Part shown: in pieces, positions 28,103-35,189 of the stretch
Layout: every line of letters starts with the position of its first letter
Numbering within the stretch: position 1 is the first letter of the stretch
Source: Eubacteriales bacterium
GTDB taxonomy: Bacteria > Bacillota > Clostridia > Lachnospirales > Lachnospiraceae
Assembly: GCA_030524715.1 (NCBI GenBank)
Contig: JAUNGB010000048.1
Coordinates: forward strand, 1 to 39,917
Length of the DNA stretch: 39,917 bases
Reading direction: 5' to 3'
Translations under genes and position numbers: made by a program
The notes under the pieces: generated by a model
Database searches by the model: none
What the model saw: the letters and a program-made list of their open reading frames with translations, nothing else
Told to the model about the DNA's origin: nothing

Positions 28103-28826
28103 TGAAAATCACCTCCATATTGGTATGCGTCTCCTGCCGGTATTCCTTTACCGTCTGAACAGCAATCTTTGCCGCTTTGTCATTGGGGAAATGAAACTCA
28201 CCCGTGGAAATACAGCAGAACGCAATGCTTGTTACGTTATGTTTCTCTGCCAGTTCCAAACAGGAGCGGTAGCAGGACGCCAGCAGTTCCTGGTCTTTTT
28301 TCGTCAGCCAGCCCTGCACTACAGGCCCGACCGTATGCAGGACATAGCGGCAGGGCAGATTATAAGCTGGCGTGATTTTTGCTGCACCCGTTGATTCCTC
28401 ATGCCCCTGCTTCTTCATCAGCGCCGCACAAGCCGCCCGAAGCTGCACCCCTGAAAAGGTATGGATCGCATTGTCGATGCAGCCGTGGCAGGGACAGAAG
28501 CAGCCCAACATCTGGCTGTTCGCCGCATTAACAATCGCATCACAGGCAAGCGTTGTAATATCTCCCCGCCAGAGATAAATACCTTCCTGCACAGGAGACA
28601 GACTGGAAAGCTCCGTAATTCCTTTGCACCGGAGTTCTTCCTGCAAATAGGCATCCTGCACCTCTAAAAATTCATTGCTGACCGGCTCCGGCATACGGAT
28701 ATTCAAGAGGGAACGCAGCAGCCTCTTTTGTTCCGGTTCCCCTTCCGGTATTTCTATATTGTGATACCTCGACTGCTCTGAGAACAGTTCTTTGATTAAA
28801 AATAATCTTCGCTCTGACTGATTCAT
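28047..28826 (-). CDS. zinc-type macrodomain ADP-ribosyl hydrolase
   Basis: A 259-residue protein with a helical N-terminal extension (about 1-80) and a macrodomain. The ADP-ribose loop is CDAIVNAANSQMLGCF, followed directly by CPCHGCIDNAIH, the Cys/His-rich zinc motif of the SauMacro/SpyMacro class. The later IAFCCISTGEFHFPNDKAA forms the phosphate-binding loop. This class removes ADP-ribose added by SirTM, so with its neighbour it makes a reversible modification pair. It has GGAGGCGG before its ATG and lies 12 bp after a nitroreductase gene. Confidence 0.9.
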   Translation of the reverse strand: MNQSERRLFLIKELFSEQSRYHNIEIPEGEPEQKRLLRSLLNIRMPEPVSNEFLEVQDAYLQEELRCKGITELSSLSPVQEGIYLWRGDITTLACDAIVNAANSQMLGCFCPCHGCIDNAIHTFSGVQLRAACAALMKKQGHEESTGAAKITPAYNLPCRYVLHTVGPVVQGWLTKKDQELLASCYRSCLELAEKHNVTSIAFCCISTGEFHFPNDKAAKIAVQTVKEYRQETHTNMEVIFNVFKDEDYKIYKKLLGAA

Positions 28827-28838
28827 GTAACCGCCTCC

Positions 28839-29438
28839 TTACTGCTCCGGAACCTCATTGAAAAAGCAGGTTTCCTCAAGCGGCTTCCTATGGCACCCCA
28901 GCTTTGTATTCGGTACAAAATCTTCTGCCGGATAGCCAATATAGAGCATACATACAGGCTGCCAGCTTTCGGGCAGATGAAGCAGTTCCCTCGCTTTTTC
29001 CTCGTCAAAGTAGCTGATCCACACACTTCCCAAGTCAAGGCTTGCCGCCTCCAGCATCATGTGGGTGGCAACAATCGTTGCGTCCGTAGCGCCGCTGCTT
29101 TTGCCGCTTTGCGGATGTGTCCAGCAGGCAGTCTTATCGTAGGTCACAAACAGAACAAGGGGAGCGCCATAGTAGAAATTGAGCTTTTTATGCTTCTTGT
29201 CATCACATTCCTCTGCCAGATCCACATACTTCTGATCGTAACCAAAGGAACAAAATTCTTTTACTTTTTCCAGACTTTCCGGCGTATTCAGCACCAGGAT
29301 TCTCTGCGGCTGTCCATTGACTGCCGTAGGCGACCACCTTCCGGCCTCCAGAATTTTCTGTACTTTTTCTTCCTCCACCGGCGTCTGTGCAAACTTCCGC
29401 ACCGTGATGCGCTTTTTGGAAATCTCCATAAAATCCAT
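28839..29438 (-). CDS. nitroreductase-family FMN flavoprotein
   Basis: A 199-residue single-domain nitroreductase. The FMN-binding start is ISKKRITVRKFAQTPVEEEKVQKILEAGRWSPTAVNGQP, and the later HMMLEAASLDLGSVWIS and PVCMLYIGYPA are family hallmarks. Members reduce nitro compounds, quinones or enones using NAD(P)H. It is adjacent to a second, ferredoxin-fused nitroreductase and upstream of the macrodomain gene, so a role in electrophile or redox stress fits. It could alternatively process a small-molecule or peptide product of this operon. Confidence 0.88.
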   Translation of the reverse strand: MDFMEISKKRITVRKFAQTPVEEEKVQKILEAGRWSPTAVNGQPQRILVLNTPESLEKVKEFCSFGYDQKYVDLAEECDDKKHKKLNFYYGAPLVLFVTYDKTACWTHPQSGKSSGATDATIVATHMMLEAASLDLGSVWISYFDEEKARELLHLPESWQPVCMLYIGYPAEDFVPNTKLGCHRKPLEETCFFNEVPEQ

Positions 29439-29450
29439 AGAACAGCCCTC

Positions 29451-30329
29451 CTATCGTCTGTCTGTATAACGGTGGATTTTTCTCCCCCTGTCCTTTTGTA
29501 CGCCCCTCGCATACCGGATTTCAGGGTAGCCAAATCCAACGATCAGTTTCATATAATGATCTTTCGGTATATCCAGCATTTCTCTGGCCTCCGGAGCGAG
29601 TTCCTCCAACACCTCCGCCGGATAACTCATAATCACCGTTCCAAGTCCAAAGGCATTTGCAATCAGCTCGAAATATGCGGTGGCAAGGTTGCAGTTGACT
29701 TTGGAATCCTCCGCCCATTTCCCCGCGCACTTTTCATGAGCGATAAACAGGTGCGGCGCACCGCAGAACAGCAGGTCATCCTTCCTCACAGTCTGTTCTG
29801 ACTGCTTCATTTTCCCGTAATAAAAGTCGCTGAAGCTGTGCGTATAAATATGCTTTTTCGCGTCCGCTTCCATTTTTCCATAGGCAGACTGCCAGATTTC
29901 CCTGACACGCTCCTTATCATCAACAACCGTGTATTCCACATTGCAGGAATTTCCCCCTGTCGGAGCAGCCGACATTGCCTCTAAAATCCTGCTGATAACC
30001 TGCGGGTCTACATTTTTGTCCAAGTACCGGCGGCAGGAACGGCGGTTTTCAATGAGACGCTCCATATAGCTTCCCATCTCCGGCGGGGGAGGCGGAAGAG
30101 AGTCCTCCGGCTTTTTATCAAAAATGGAGATTGCACCCTGGGGACATACCGCAAGGCAATGCTGGCACTTCCAACAGCCGCGCCATCCAAAGCGCTCAAA
30201 CTCCTGCATTTCCGGGTATCCGTCTTTTCCAAAGCGGAGTACCATGCCGGAACAGGTATTGATACAGTTTCCGCATTTGATACATTTCTCCTTATCCAGG
30301 CTGAAATGTGTTTTCTGTTCTGCTCCCAT
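29451..30329 (-). CDS. 2[4Fe-4S] ferredoxin-nitroreductase fusion
   Basis: A 292-residue protein. The N-terminal ferredoxin domain has two cluster motifs (CIKCGNCINTC and CWKCQHCLAVCPQGAI). A Pro-rich linker (about residues 84-89) leads into a nitroreductase domain (RRSCRRYLDKNVDPQVISRILEAMSAAPTGGNSCN; later FGLGTVIMSYPAEVLEEL). The design passes electrons from ferredoxin-type donors to FMN. The frame is open to 30392, but GGAGGATGTCTT before the ATG at 30329 sets the start. It lies between the oxidoreductase and second nitroreductase genes. Confidence 0.9.
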   Translation of the reverse strand: MGAEQKTHFSLDKEKCIKCGNCINTCSGMVLRFGKDGYPEMQEFERFGWRGCWKCQHCLAVCPQGAISIFDKKPEDSLPPPPPEMGSYMERLIENRRSCRRYLDKNVDPQVISRILEAMSAAPTGGNSCNVEYTVVDDKERVREIWQSAYGKMEADAKKHIYTHSFSDFYYGKMKQSEQTVRKDDLLFCGAPHLFIAHEKCAGKWAEDSKVNCNLATAYFELIANAFGLGTVIMSYPAEVLEELAPEAREMLDIPKDHYMKLIVGFGYPEIRYARGVQKDRGRKIHRYTDRR

Positions 30330-30396
30330 AAGACATCCTCCTTCCGGTTCATTCTGCTGCAGATTCTTGTGTAACTCTCTGCATACTTGCATTCGT

Positions 30397-31359
30397 TCAG
30401 ATTTTCACGACAATCTTTCCGTCCACTCTGTGATGATCCATATCCGAAAGCGCCTGCGCAATATCTTCAAAAGAATAAACCGCTCCCACTTCCGGTTTAA
30501 GCTGATAATTTACAAGAAAAGAAAAAATATCTTCCATAATCTTCTGTGTAGGATAGTTGGAGAAAAATCCGGTCAGGTACACGCCGTTTGGAATCTCCTT
30601 AATCGGGTCAAAACCATCCAGGGCATACACGCCGCCTAAAATCCCGGTATTGCAGACAATACCGCCTGCTTCCACACATTTCAATGTATCCCGGAGCGTT
30701 TTCGGGCCGACCAGTTCTAATGCCTTCGTTACACCCCGGAGCGTTCCTGCAAGGGTTCCAGTATCCAGAACCGCCTCGTCTGCGTCTCTCAAAAGAACCA
30801 TCTTGCTTTCCCGGTGGGTCGTTGCAATCACATGACAGCCCATCGCCTTTGCAAGCTGTATCGCCGCATATCCCAGCGCACAGGTGCCGCCACGAACCAA
30901 CAACGTATCTTCCTTTTTCAGATGCAGACACTCAAACAGGGAACCCCATGCTGTAAAATACGTTTCCGGAATCGCCGCCATTTCCGTCCATGATAAATCA
31001 GACTGGACAGAAAACACATGGTCTGCCGGAAGCAGTGCATACTCCGCATAGCTACCGTGAAAGCTGCGCCCCATTCCGCCCATGAGAGCGACCACTTTCT
31101 CACCTTTCTTGAAATGACTGTCAGACGGATCGGCAATCTCGCCCGCACATTCTATCCCCGGAATAATCGGTTTATTGATGTAATCCGCCCGAATTTCATT
31201 TAAACGGAGAATCTGCTCCGAGTGGTTCAGGCCAAAGGCTTTCACATGCACCAGCACCCATCCGGAACGAATCTGCGGAACGGAAACCGTTGTCAAACGT
31301 ACCTGTTCTGCAGGAGTAGGCTCTGATAAAATGACTGCTTTCATTGTTTTCGGAATCAT
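30397..31359 (-). CDS. quinone-oxidoreductase-like MDR-family enzyme
   Basis: A 320-residue zinc-independent medium-chain dehydrogenase/reductase. The N-terminal GroES-like domain includes VHVKAFGLNHSEQILRL and PGIECAGEI. The NADPH-binding Rossmann domain has LLVRGGTCALGYAAIQLAKAMGC. No zinc ligand set is visible, which fits the quinone oxidoreductase branch. The ATG overlaps the radical SAM stop by 4 bp (ATGA), so translation is coupled. Such enzymes reduce quinones or reactive enals. Confidence 0.9.
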   Translation of the reverse strand: MIPKTMKAVILSEPTPAEQVRLTTVSVPQIRSGWVLVHVKAFGLNHSEQILRLNEIRADYINKPIIPGIECAGEIADPSDSHFKKGEKVVALMGGMGRSFHGSYAEYALLPADHVFSVQSDLSWTEMAAIPETYFTAWGSLFECLHLKKEDTLLVRGGTCALGYAAIQLAKAMGCHVIATTHRESKMVLLRDADEAVLDTGTLAGTLRGVTKALELVGPKTLRDTLKCVEAGGIVCNTGILGGVYALDGFDPIKEIPNGVYLTGFFSNYPTQKIMEDIFSFLVNYQLKPEVGAVYSFEDIAQALSDMDHHRVDGKIVVKI

Positions 31360-32402
31360 ACCGCTGCCTCCTTTACTTCATGCCAACACTGTGGGTCTGC
31401 CGCATAGAAATTACCGTCCTTGCCGCTTGCCACAGCCGGACATCCACGGCACCACGCCAGCAGCTCGCATTTTGCGCATTTCTCAAATTTGCTGTAATCC
31501 CGGTATCTTTCCATCTGGCATACCCACACATCGGCAATCCGATCCTCAAATACATTACCGACCTTGCTGTTTTGCACCCGGCGGCAGGCGTAAATGTCTC
31601 CGGTTGGCAGAATCGTCAAATGACAGTTTCCGCAGTTGCAGCCGCCATAAATCATCCCTTCCTCCACCGCTTCGGGAATTTTGAAAGCGCCGGTTTCATA
31701 CTCATACAGCGTCCACAAGTGATCTTTTTTATTAAAATAGGTTTCACAGCCTGCGGCTTCATACGCCCGGAATTTATGATCGCAGGTCTCCAGCAGCTTC
31801 CGGTAGCGCATAGGTTCGATACCAACATCTTTTTCCTCGCTGGTGGGGCAGTACCGGGCAAAGGCGAACACATTCGCCCCAGCCGCTACTACCGCGTCAA
31901 TAATGTCCGGTACTTCATCGATGTTCGTACCGGATACCGTGGTCATAATCACACTTCTGATTCCGGCTCGGTTAATACAACCAATTTTCTCAAGGGTAAC
32001 GTCGAAGCCCCCCGGTTTGCGGAACCAATCGTGGGTTTCCCGCATCCCGTCAAGGGAAAGCTGGTATTTCTGGCAGCCGTACTCTTTCAGCCTCCGGCAT
32101 ACCTCATCATTCAGATGAAAAGGATTTCCGAGAATCGTAAACGGAATGTCATGTTCTTTCATCAGTCCAAGCAACTTCCAGAAATCCGGGTGAAGAATCG
32201 GATCGCCTCCAGTGATATAGAAGTAGGGCAGCCGGTCATAGACCTCACAGAAGTCCAGGCAGTTATAAAATGTGTCCTGCATTTGCTCCCAGTTCATCGC
32301 ATCCAGCTTTTTGCAGTTATCTTCGGAAAAAATGTAACAATGCTTACAACGCTGGTCGCATTCGTCTGTAATGTGCCATTGAAAAGAAAAATACTGTTTC
32401 AT
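31356..32402 (-). CDS. radical SAM/SPASM peptide maturase, ACGX-system type
   Basis: A 348-residue radical SAM enzyme. CDQRCKHC (about residues 15-22) is the CX3CX2C cluster site, and YFYITGGDPILHPDF is the SAM-binding GGE-like motif. The C-terminal SPASM region holds the Cys of CGNCHLTILPTGDIYACRR, CAKCELLAWCRGC and the late DPQCW. These enzymes install crosslinks or epimerisations on ribosomal peptides. The upstream Cys-rich repeat peptide is the obvious substrate. From memory, NCBI/TIGRFAM models name such a pair 'radical SAM/SPASM protein, ACGX system' with 'ACGX-repeat peptide'; this match was not tested. Confidence 0.88.
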   Translation of the reverse strand: MKQYFSFQWHITDECDQRCKHCYIFSEDNCKKLDAMNWEQMQDTFYNCLDFCEVYDRLPYFYITGGDPILHPDFWKLLGLMKEHDIPFTILGNPFHLNDEVCRRLKEYGCQKYQLSLDGMRETHDWFRKPGGFDVTLEKIGCINRAGIRSVIMTTVSGTNIDEVPDIIDAVVAAGANVFAFARYCPTSEEKDVGIEPMRYRKLLETCDHKFRAYEAAGCETYFNKKDHLWTLYEYETGAFKIPEAVEEGMIYGGCNCGNCHLTILPTGDIYACRRVQNSKVGNVFEDRIADVWVCQMERYRDYSKFEKCAKCELLAWCRGCPAVASGKDGNFYAADPQCWHEVKEAAV

Positions 32403-32438
32403 CGTCTTTGACCTCGCTTTTGCTATTTTTATGTAAAA

Positions 32439-32451
32439 TCGGTTAAACCGA
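32439..32451. promoter_or_regulatory. 13-bp palindrome ahead of the radical SAM gene
   Basis: TCGGTT-A-AACCGA is a perfect dyad in the peptide-maturase gap, next to AGTAAC. It may be a further operator, since it shares GGTTA with the operon's other sites, or a small mRNA element. Confidence 0.3.
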
Positions 32452-32467
32452 GTAACATTTCAAATGC

Positions 32468-32494
32468 TCCCGGCAGGAGCGTCCCCTGCCGGGA
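32468..32494 (-). terminator. hairpin between precursor peptide and maturase genes (attenuator)
   Basis: A stem of about 10 bp (CCCGGCAGG/CCTGCCGGG plus a T-A pair) lies 25 bp after the peptide stop. No long U-run follows, so it is probably a leaky terminator or an mRNA-stabilising hairpin that lets the peptide be made in excess over the enzyme. Confidence 0.55.
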
Positions 32495-32519
32495 ACGGAG
32501 TTAGTGGGAATGGAACGAT

Positions 32520-32792
32520 TTACTTATCGCCAGCACCGCAAGCCGCAGGCTGTCTCCGCTCCGCTTCGGTCGGTGCAGAACCAGCGTCCCCCGGACGCTG
32601 TGCACCTTCCGGCTTATCAGCACCACCACAGGCAGCAGGAGCTTCGGCAGGCTTATCCCCAGCACCGCAGGCGGAACCGCAGGCAGCGGGCTTTTCAGCT
32701 AGCTTGTCAGATGCTCCGCAGGCTGTGCCGCAAGCCGCGGCAGGTGCTGCCTCGTGTTTCTTGTTCCATCCAAACAGATTAGAAAGTGCCAT
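32520..32792 (-). CDS. ACGX-repeat Cys-rich peptide, predicted RiPP precursor
   Basis: A 90-residue peptide with a short leader-like start (MALSNLFGWNKKHEAAPA) and six Ala-Cys-Gly units, with Cys at 21, 25, 38, 42, 55 and 85. The repeats come as ACGTACGA, ACGSACGA, ACGG and ACGA, separated by DK-x-AEKPA-like spacers. The gene is markedly GC-rich compared with its neighbours. A near-ideal ribosome binding site (AAGGAGG) precedes the ATG. Position ahead of a SPASM enzyme makes it the predicted substrate. Residues about 62-82 lack ACG units and correspond to a palindromic DNA insert. The product and its role are unknown. Confidence 0.85.
   Translation of the reverse strand: MALSNLFGWNKKHEAAPAAACGTACGASDKLAEKPAACGSACGAGDKPAEAPAACGGADKPEGAQRPGDAGSAPTEAERRQPAACGAGDK
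32572..32606. repeat. palindrome inside the peptide gene
   Basis: CAGCGTCC-CCC-GGACGCTG forms a perfect 8-bp stem, extended by GGTGCA/TGCACC after a 4-nt bulge. It coincides with the part of the precursor where the ACGX rhythm is lost, suggesting an inserted REP-like element. Confidence 0.5.
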
Positions 32793-32846
32793 AGTTTTGT
32801 ACCTCCTTACAATATTCAGAGAGCTGTCTGCCTCTCTGTACTTATT

Positions 32847-32914
32847 ATTTTACGGATATTTTTTTCTCCCACAAGTACGCACTTTTTTATAACCCGGGTT
32901 ACCTTTTTGTAACC
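32847..32914 (-). promoter_or_regulatory. promoter and operators of the ACGX-SirTM operon
   Basis: On the minus strand TTGTGG and TAAAAT are separated by 16 bp. Directly upstream lies a 24-bp block (32871-32894) identical to one ahead of the MBL-like gene. Then comes the dyad GGTTACCTTTTTGTAACC (32897-32914), also identical in both. The overlapping TAACCCGGGTTA (32891-32902) adds a third half site. Sites upstream of the -35 favour activation. Confidence 0.75.
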
Positions 32915-32972
32915 TTTGATATCTTTTATTTTTCCCCGCCTCTTTTCCTGCTGCAGGGCGCGTATAGCTAAA

Positions 32973-33004
32973 GAGGACCGGCACTTTCCTATATGCCGAT
33001 CCTC
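32973..33004 (-). terminator. terminator-like hairpin after the MBL-like gene
   Basis: GAGGACCGGCA pairs with TGCCGATCCTC (one wobble in RNA), with a 10-nt loop and TTTAGC following on the minus strand. It separates the secreted protein gene from the peptide operon's promoter. Confidence 0.6.
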
Positions 33005-33035
33005 CATAAGGTTTAAAACTGATCCTGTAATATTT

Positions 33036-34016
33036 TTATTCTTCCTCTGCCGGGAATAAATAACCCGCACTCATATCCAGATAGTTTTCACCCGTATAAT
33101 CAGGGAAGGCTTCTTTCATGGCAGCTGTAAATTCTGCGGCGTCAGAACTGTTTTCCACCAGTTCCTTTGCTTTCATAACATAATTGATTTTTTCCGCCAC
33201 AGCATCCTGCCCTTCCGGTGCGGAATGAGCAGACAAAATCATATCATATCCTGCATCCTGATAACTTTTTAAAATCTCAAGCATAGAATCCATCTGCTCC
33301 GTGCTTGTAAGGATAGAGTGGCTCGTCTTCCCCAGCATATGGGTATAAATTACATTCAAAGCCGGAATTTCAAGGTCATATGTTTCCCCGCGGTCAATCA
33401 GGTTAAACTCTACTCCGCCTGCTGTTACGGTGCCGGAAACCACGTTATTAATCTGCGCCATTTCATCCCCGCCGTGGAAATCATCGCCAAATGTTTCATA
33501 AAGGCCCTGTGTCGTAGCAAAGGTAGTGCCGCTTTCAATGGAATCTTTTGCCCCCTGCGTTCCGTAAACTGTCATTCCTTCCACATAACTTACGCCGGTT
33601 GCATGGTCACACAGGAAAAGATCATTCATCGGTTTGCCAATTTCAGCAATATAAGCCTTCCACTCCTCCAGTCCATCTGTAAATCCCGGAAGTTCGATTC
33701 CAACCAATGCATCGCCGCTTTCCACAATATAAGCTTCATCTCCCAAAGCATCCCCCGTTGCATAAGCATGAAGCTTTATTTCCCCATAGTCATACACTGT
33801 AACGGCTCCAGTATTCAGGCTGACCTCGCTGGTCTCAGGCATATCCCCATTGTCTTCCCCTGAAACGCCTTCTGTTTCCGCGTCCAGTTCACCTGCTTCA
33901 CTCTGTACGGCTACCGTTTCCGGCTCCGAATTTTCCGCCGCCTGGATAGCCCCTACCGAAAAAAGTGATACTGCCATGCTTCCCATCAGTAAAATTGCCA
34001 ATCTTTTTTTCATCAT
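33036..34016 (-). CDS. secreted protein, possibly degenerate metallo-beta-lactamase fold
   Basis: A 326-residue exported protein with a clear signal peptide (MMKKRLAILLMGSMAVSLFSVG, cleavage near IQA-AEN) and an acidic low-complexity stretch (about 25-60). The mature part has elements that resemble a metallo-beta-lactamase fold (VGIELPG, LFLCDHATG, VIYTHMLGKTSHS, MILSAHSAPEG), but the HxHxDH motif is absent. I therefore treat the fold as tentative. The start is set by GGAGGATTTTTCA before the ATG pair. Its promoter has the same operator blocks as the peptide operon, so it is probably co-regulated. Confidence 0.6.
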   Translation of the reverse strand: MMKKRLAILLMGSMAVSLFSVGAIQAAENSEPETVAVQSEAGELDAETEGVSGEDNGDMPETSEVSLNTGAVTVYDYGEIKLHAYATGDALGDEAYIVESGDALVGIELPGFTDGLEEWKAYIAEIGKPMNDLFLCDHATGVSYVEGMTVYGTQGAKDSIESGTTFATTQGLYETFGDDFHGGDEMAQINNVVSGTVTAGGVEFNLIDRGETYDLEIPALNVIYTHMLGKTSHSILTSTEQMDSMLEILKSYQDAGYDMILSAHSAPEGQDAVAEKINYVMKAKELVENSSDAAEFTAAMKEAFPDYTGENYLDMSAGYLFPAEEE

Positions 34017-34070
34017 TGAAAAATCCTCCATTCTTGTATTCAGTGAGTTTTTTTGCTCCCTGTATCTGTT

Positions 34071-34157
34071 ATTTTACTGATTTTCTCCACTGCTACAAGT
34101 ACGCACTTTTTTATAACCTGATTACTTTTTTATAACCCAGGTTACCTTTTTGTAACC
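34071..34157 (-). promoter_or_regulatory. promoter and operators of the secreted-protein gene
   Basis: TTGTAG and TAAAAT are separated by 16 bp on the minus strand. The 24-bp block at 34095-34118 and the dyad at 34140-34157 are identical to those at the peptide operon. Here a 19-bp partial duplication (34119-34137, TGATTACTTTTTTATAACC) adds a half site between them. Confidence 0.75.
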
Positions 34158-34230
34158 TGTAAAAACACTTATTTCTCTTTTCAACAATAGCAAAAACCGC
34201 AAACTTTTGCCTGTTACATATCTGTTGGCA

Positions 34231-34284
34231 TTGATTTCTAACGTCAGCCATAGTATAATGACTGCAACATTTAAAAATAAATGT
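34231..34284 (+). promoter_or_regulatory. promoter and operator of the hxlR-type gene
   Basis: TTGATT (34231-34236) and TATAAT (34254-34259) are spaced by 17 bp. ACATTTAAAAATAAATGT (34267-34284), a dyad with 7-bp arms, lies just after the -10, where a bound repressor would block initiation. Confidence 0.65.
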
Positions 34285-34325
34285 AACATTAAAAAAATAT
34301 GTGTAAAATTGGAGAGGTGAGCAGA

Positions 34326-34649
34326 ATGAAAACCAAAGACGAATTACCAGCTTGTCCGGTGGCAACCACTGTGCAGCTTATAGGGAGTAAATGGAAATTA
34401 TTGATTATGCGTAATCTTCTTGTGCGGCCATGGCGTTTTAATGAACTTCAAAAAAATCTGGAAGGGATCAGCCAAAAGGTATTAACGGATAGTCTGCGCT
34501 CTATGGAAGCAGACGGAATCATAACCCGTACCGTTTACCCCGAAGTTCCGCCCAGAGTAGAATATGCCTTAAGTGAGCTTGGCGAATCCATGCGCCCGAT
34601 TATTTCTGCTATGGAAACATGGGGAACCGAATACAAAAATAGAATCTAA
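34326..34649 (+). CDS. HxlR-family transcriptional regulator with N-terminal Cys
   Basis: A 107-residue winged-helix regulator of the HxlR/DUF24 family (LIGSKWKLLIMRNLL; RFNELQKNLEGISQKVLTDSLRSMEADGIITR). Cys10, in ELPACPVATTVQL, sits where YodB, CatR and HypR of Bacillus have their redox-sensing Cys. Those regulators control nitroreductases and quinone oxidoreductases, the very enzyme types in the neighbouring operon. The start at 34326 follows GGAGAGGTGAG. It is divergent from the secreted-protein gene. Control of the shared operators by this protein is inferred. Confidence 0.88.
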   Translation: MKTKDELPACPVATTVQLIGSKWKLLIMRNLLVRPWRFNELQKNLEGISQKVLTDSLRSMEADGIITRTVYPEVPPRVEYALSELGESMRPIISAMETWGTEYKNRI

Positions 34650-34711
34650 AATGGAATTTTCGTCCCGTGGTTCTCACTTTTGCCGCGGAGTATAGACTTT
34701 TGCCAAATAAT

Positions 34712-34771
34712 ACAGGGTTTCGTCCTGTGGTATCCATTCGCCCGGATACCACGGAACAAAACCCTGTTTTT
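34712..34771 (+). terminator. rho-independent terminator of the hxlR-type gene
   Basis: ACAGGGTTT (34712-34720) pairs with AAACCCTGT (34759-34767), with an inner stem GTGGTATCC/GGATACCAC, and TTTTT follows. A related sequence (TTTCGTCCCGTGGT) also occurs just after the stop codon. The remaining 140 bp to the next gene show nothing else. Confidence 0.75.
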
Positions 34772-34913
34772 CATTTACCCCACCTGGAGCAAAATATTTC
34801 ATTCACATCCAATTTGCGCATAAAAACACAAGTCCATTTCTCCCAAAAGTGCCGAAAAAGCCCAGAAAATCAACGTTTCTTAACGAGAAGAGCCACGGTT
34901 TCAACATGGATAG

Positions 34914-35189
34914 TCATATATACTTTCTCCCATTCATCTGAAATACATCATGTCCCTTAATGCTTCTAATCGCCTGCCGCAGATTTCTTGACTTTCCATG
35001 CCTGTGATACGGATGGGATGCCTTATGCTTATGGAAAATAATACAGGATTCCTCTGCCGGATATTCCGTGTTATGCAGATGCCAGTAATGCCCCGTATTT
35101 TTTGATTGGATCGTCACATCATAATCCCCGGTCAGAATAATGTTAAAGTAAGACGCGTCCAGCTTCTGAATCTCACTGGTCTGGAACAT
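34914..35189 (-). CDS. conserved-looking small protein of the ICE backbone, unknown
   Basis: A 91-residue protein starting MFQTSEIQKLDASYFNIIL. It is rich in His, Lys and Tyr in its second half (HKHKASHPYHRHGKS). The start follows GGGAGGGATGGAG and overlaps the end of parB by 17 bp, so it is co-translated with the partition genes. Similar small proteins accompany parAB on clostridial integrative elements, but I know no function. An upstream open extension to 35249 lies inside parB and is not used. Confidence 0.6.
   Translation of the reverse strand: MFQTSEIQKLDASYFNIILTGDYDVTIQSKNTGHYWHLHNTEYPAEESCIIFHKHKASHPYHRHGKSRNLRQAIRSIKGHDVFQMNGRKYI

Noticed and set aside
31344-32411. 355-codon open frame antisense to the radical SAM gene
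   Set aside because: The opposite strand encodes all cluster and SPASM motifs; this frame is a compositional shadow.
32464-32892. 142-codon frame antisense to the ACGX peptide
   Set aside because: It results from the GC-rich repeats. The minus-strand frame has the ribosome binding site, promoter and regular ACG units.
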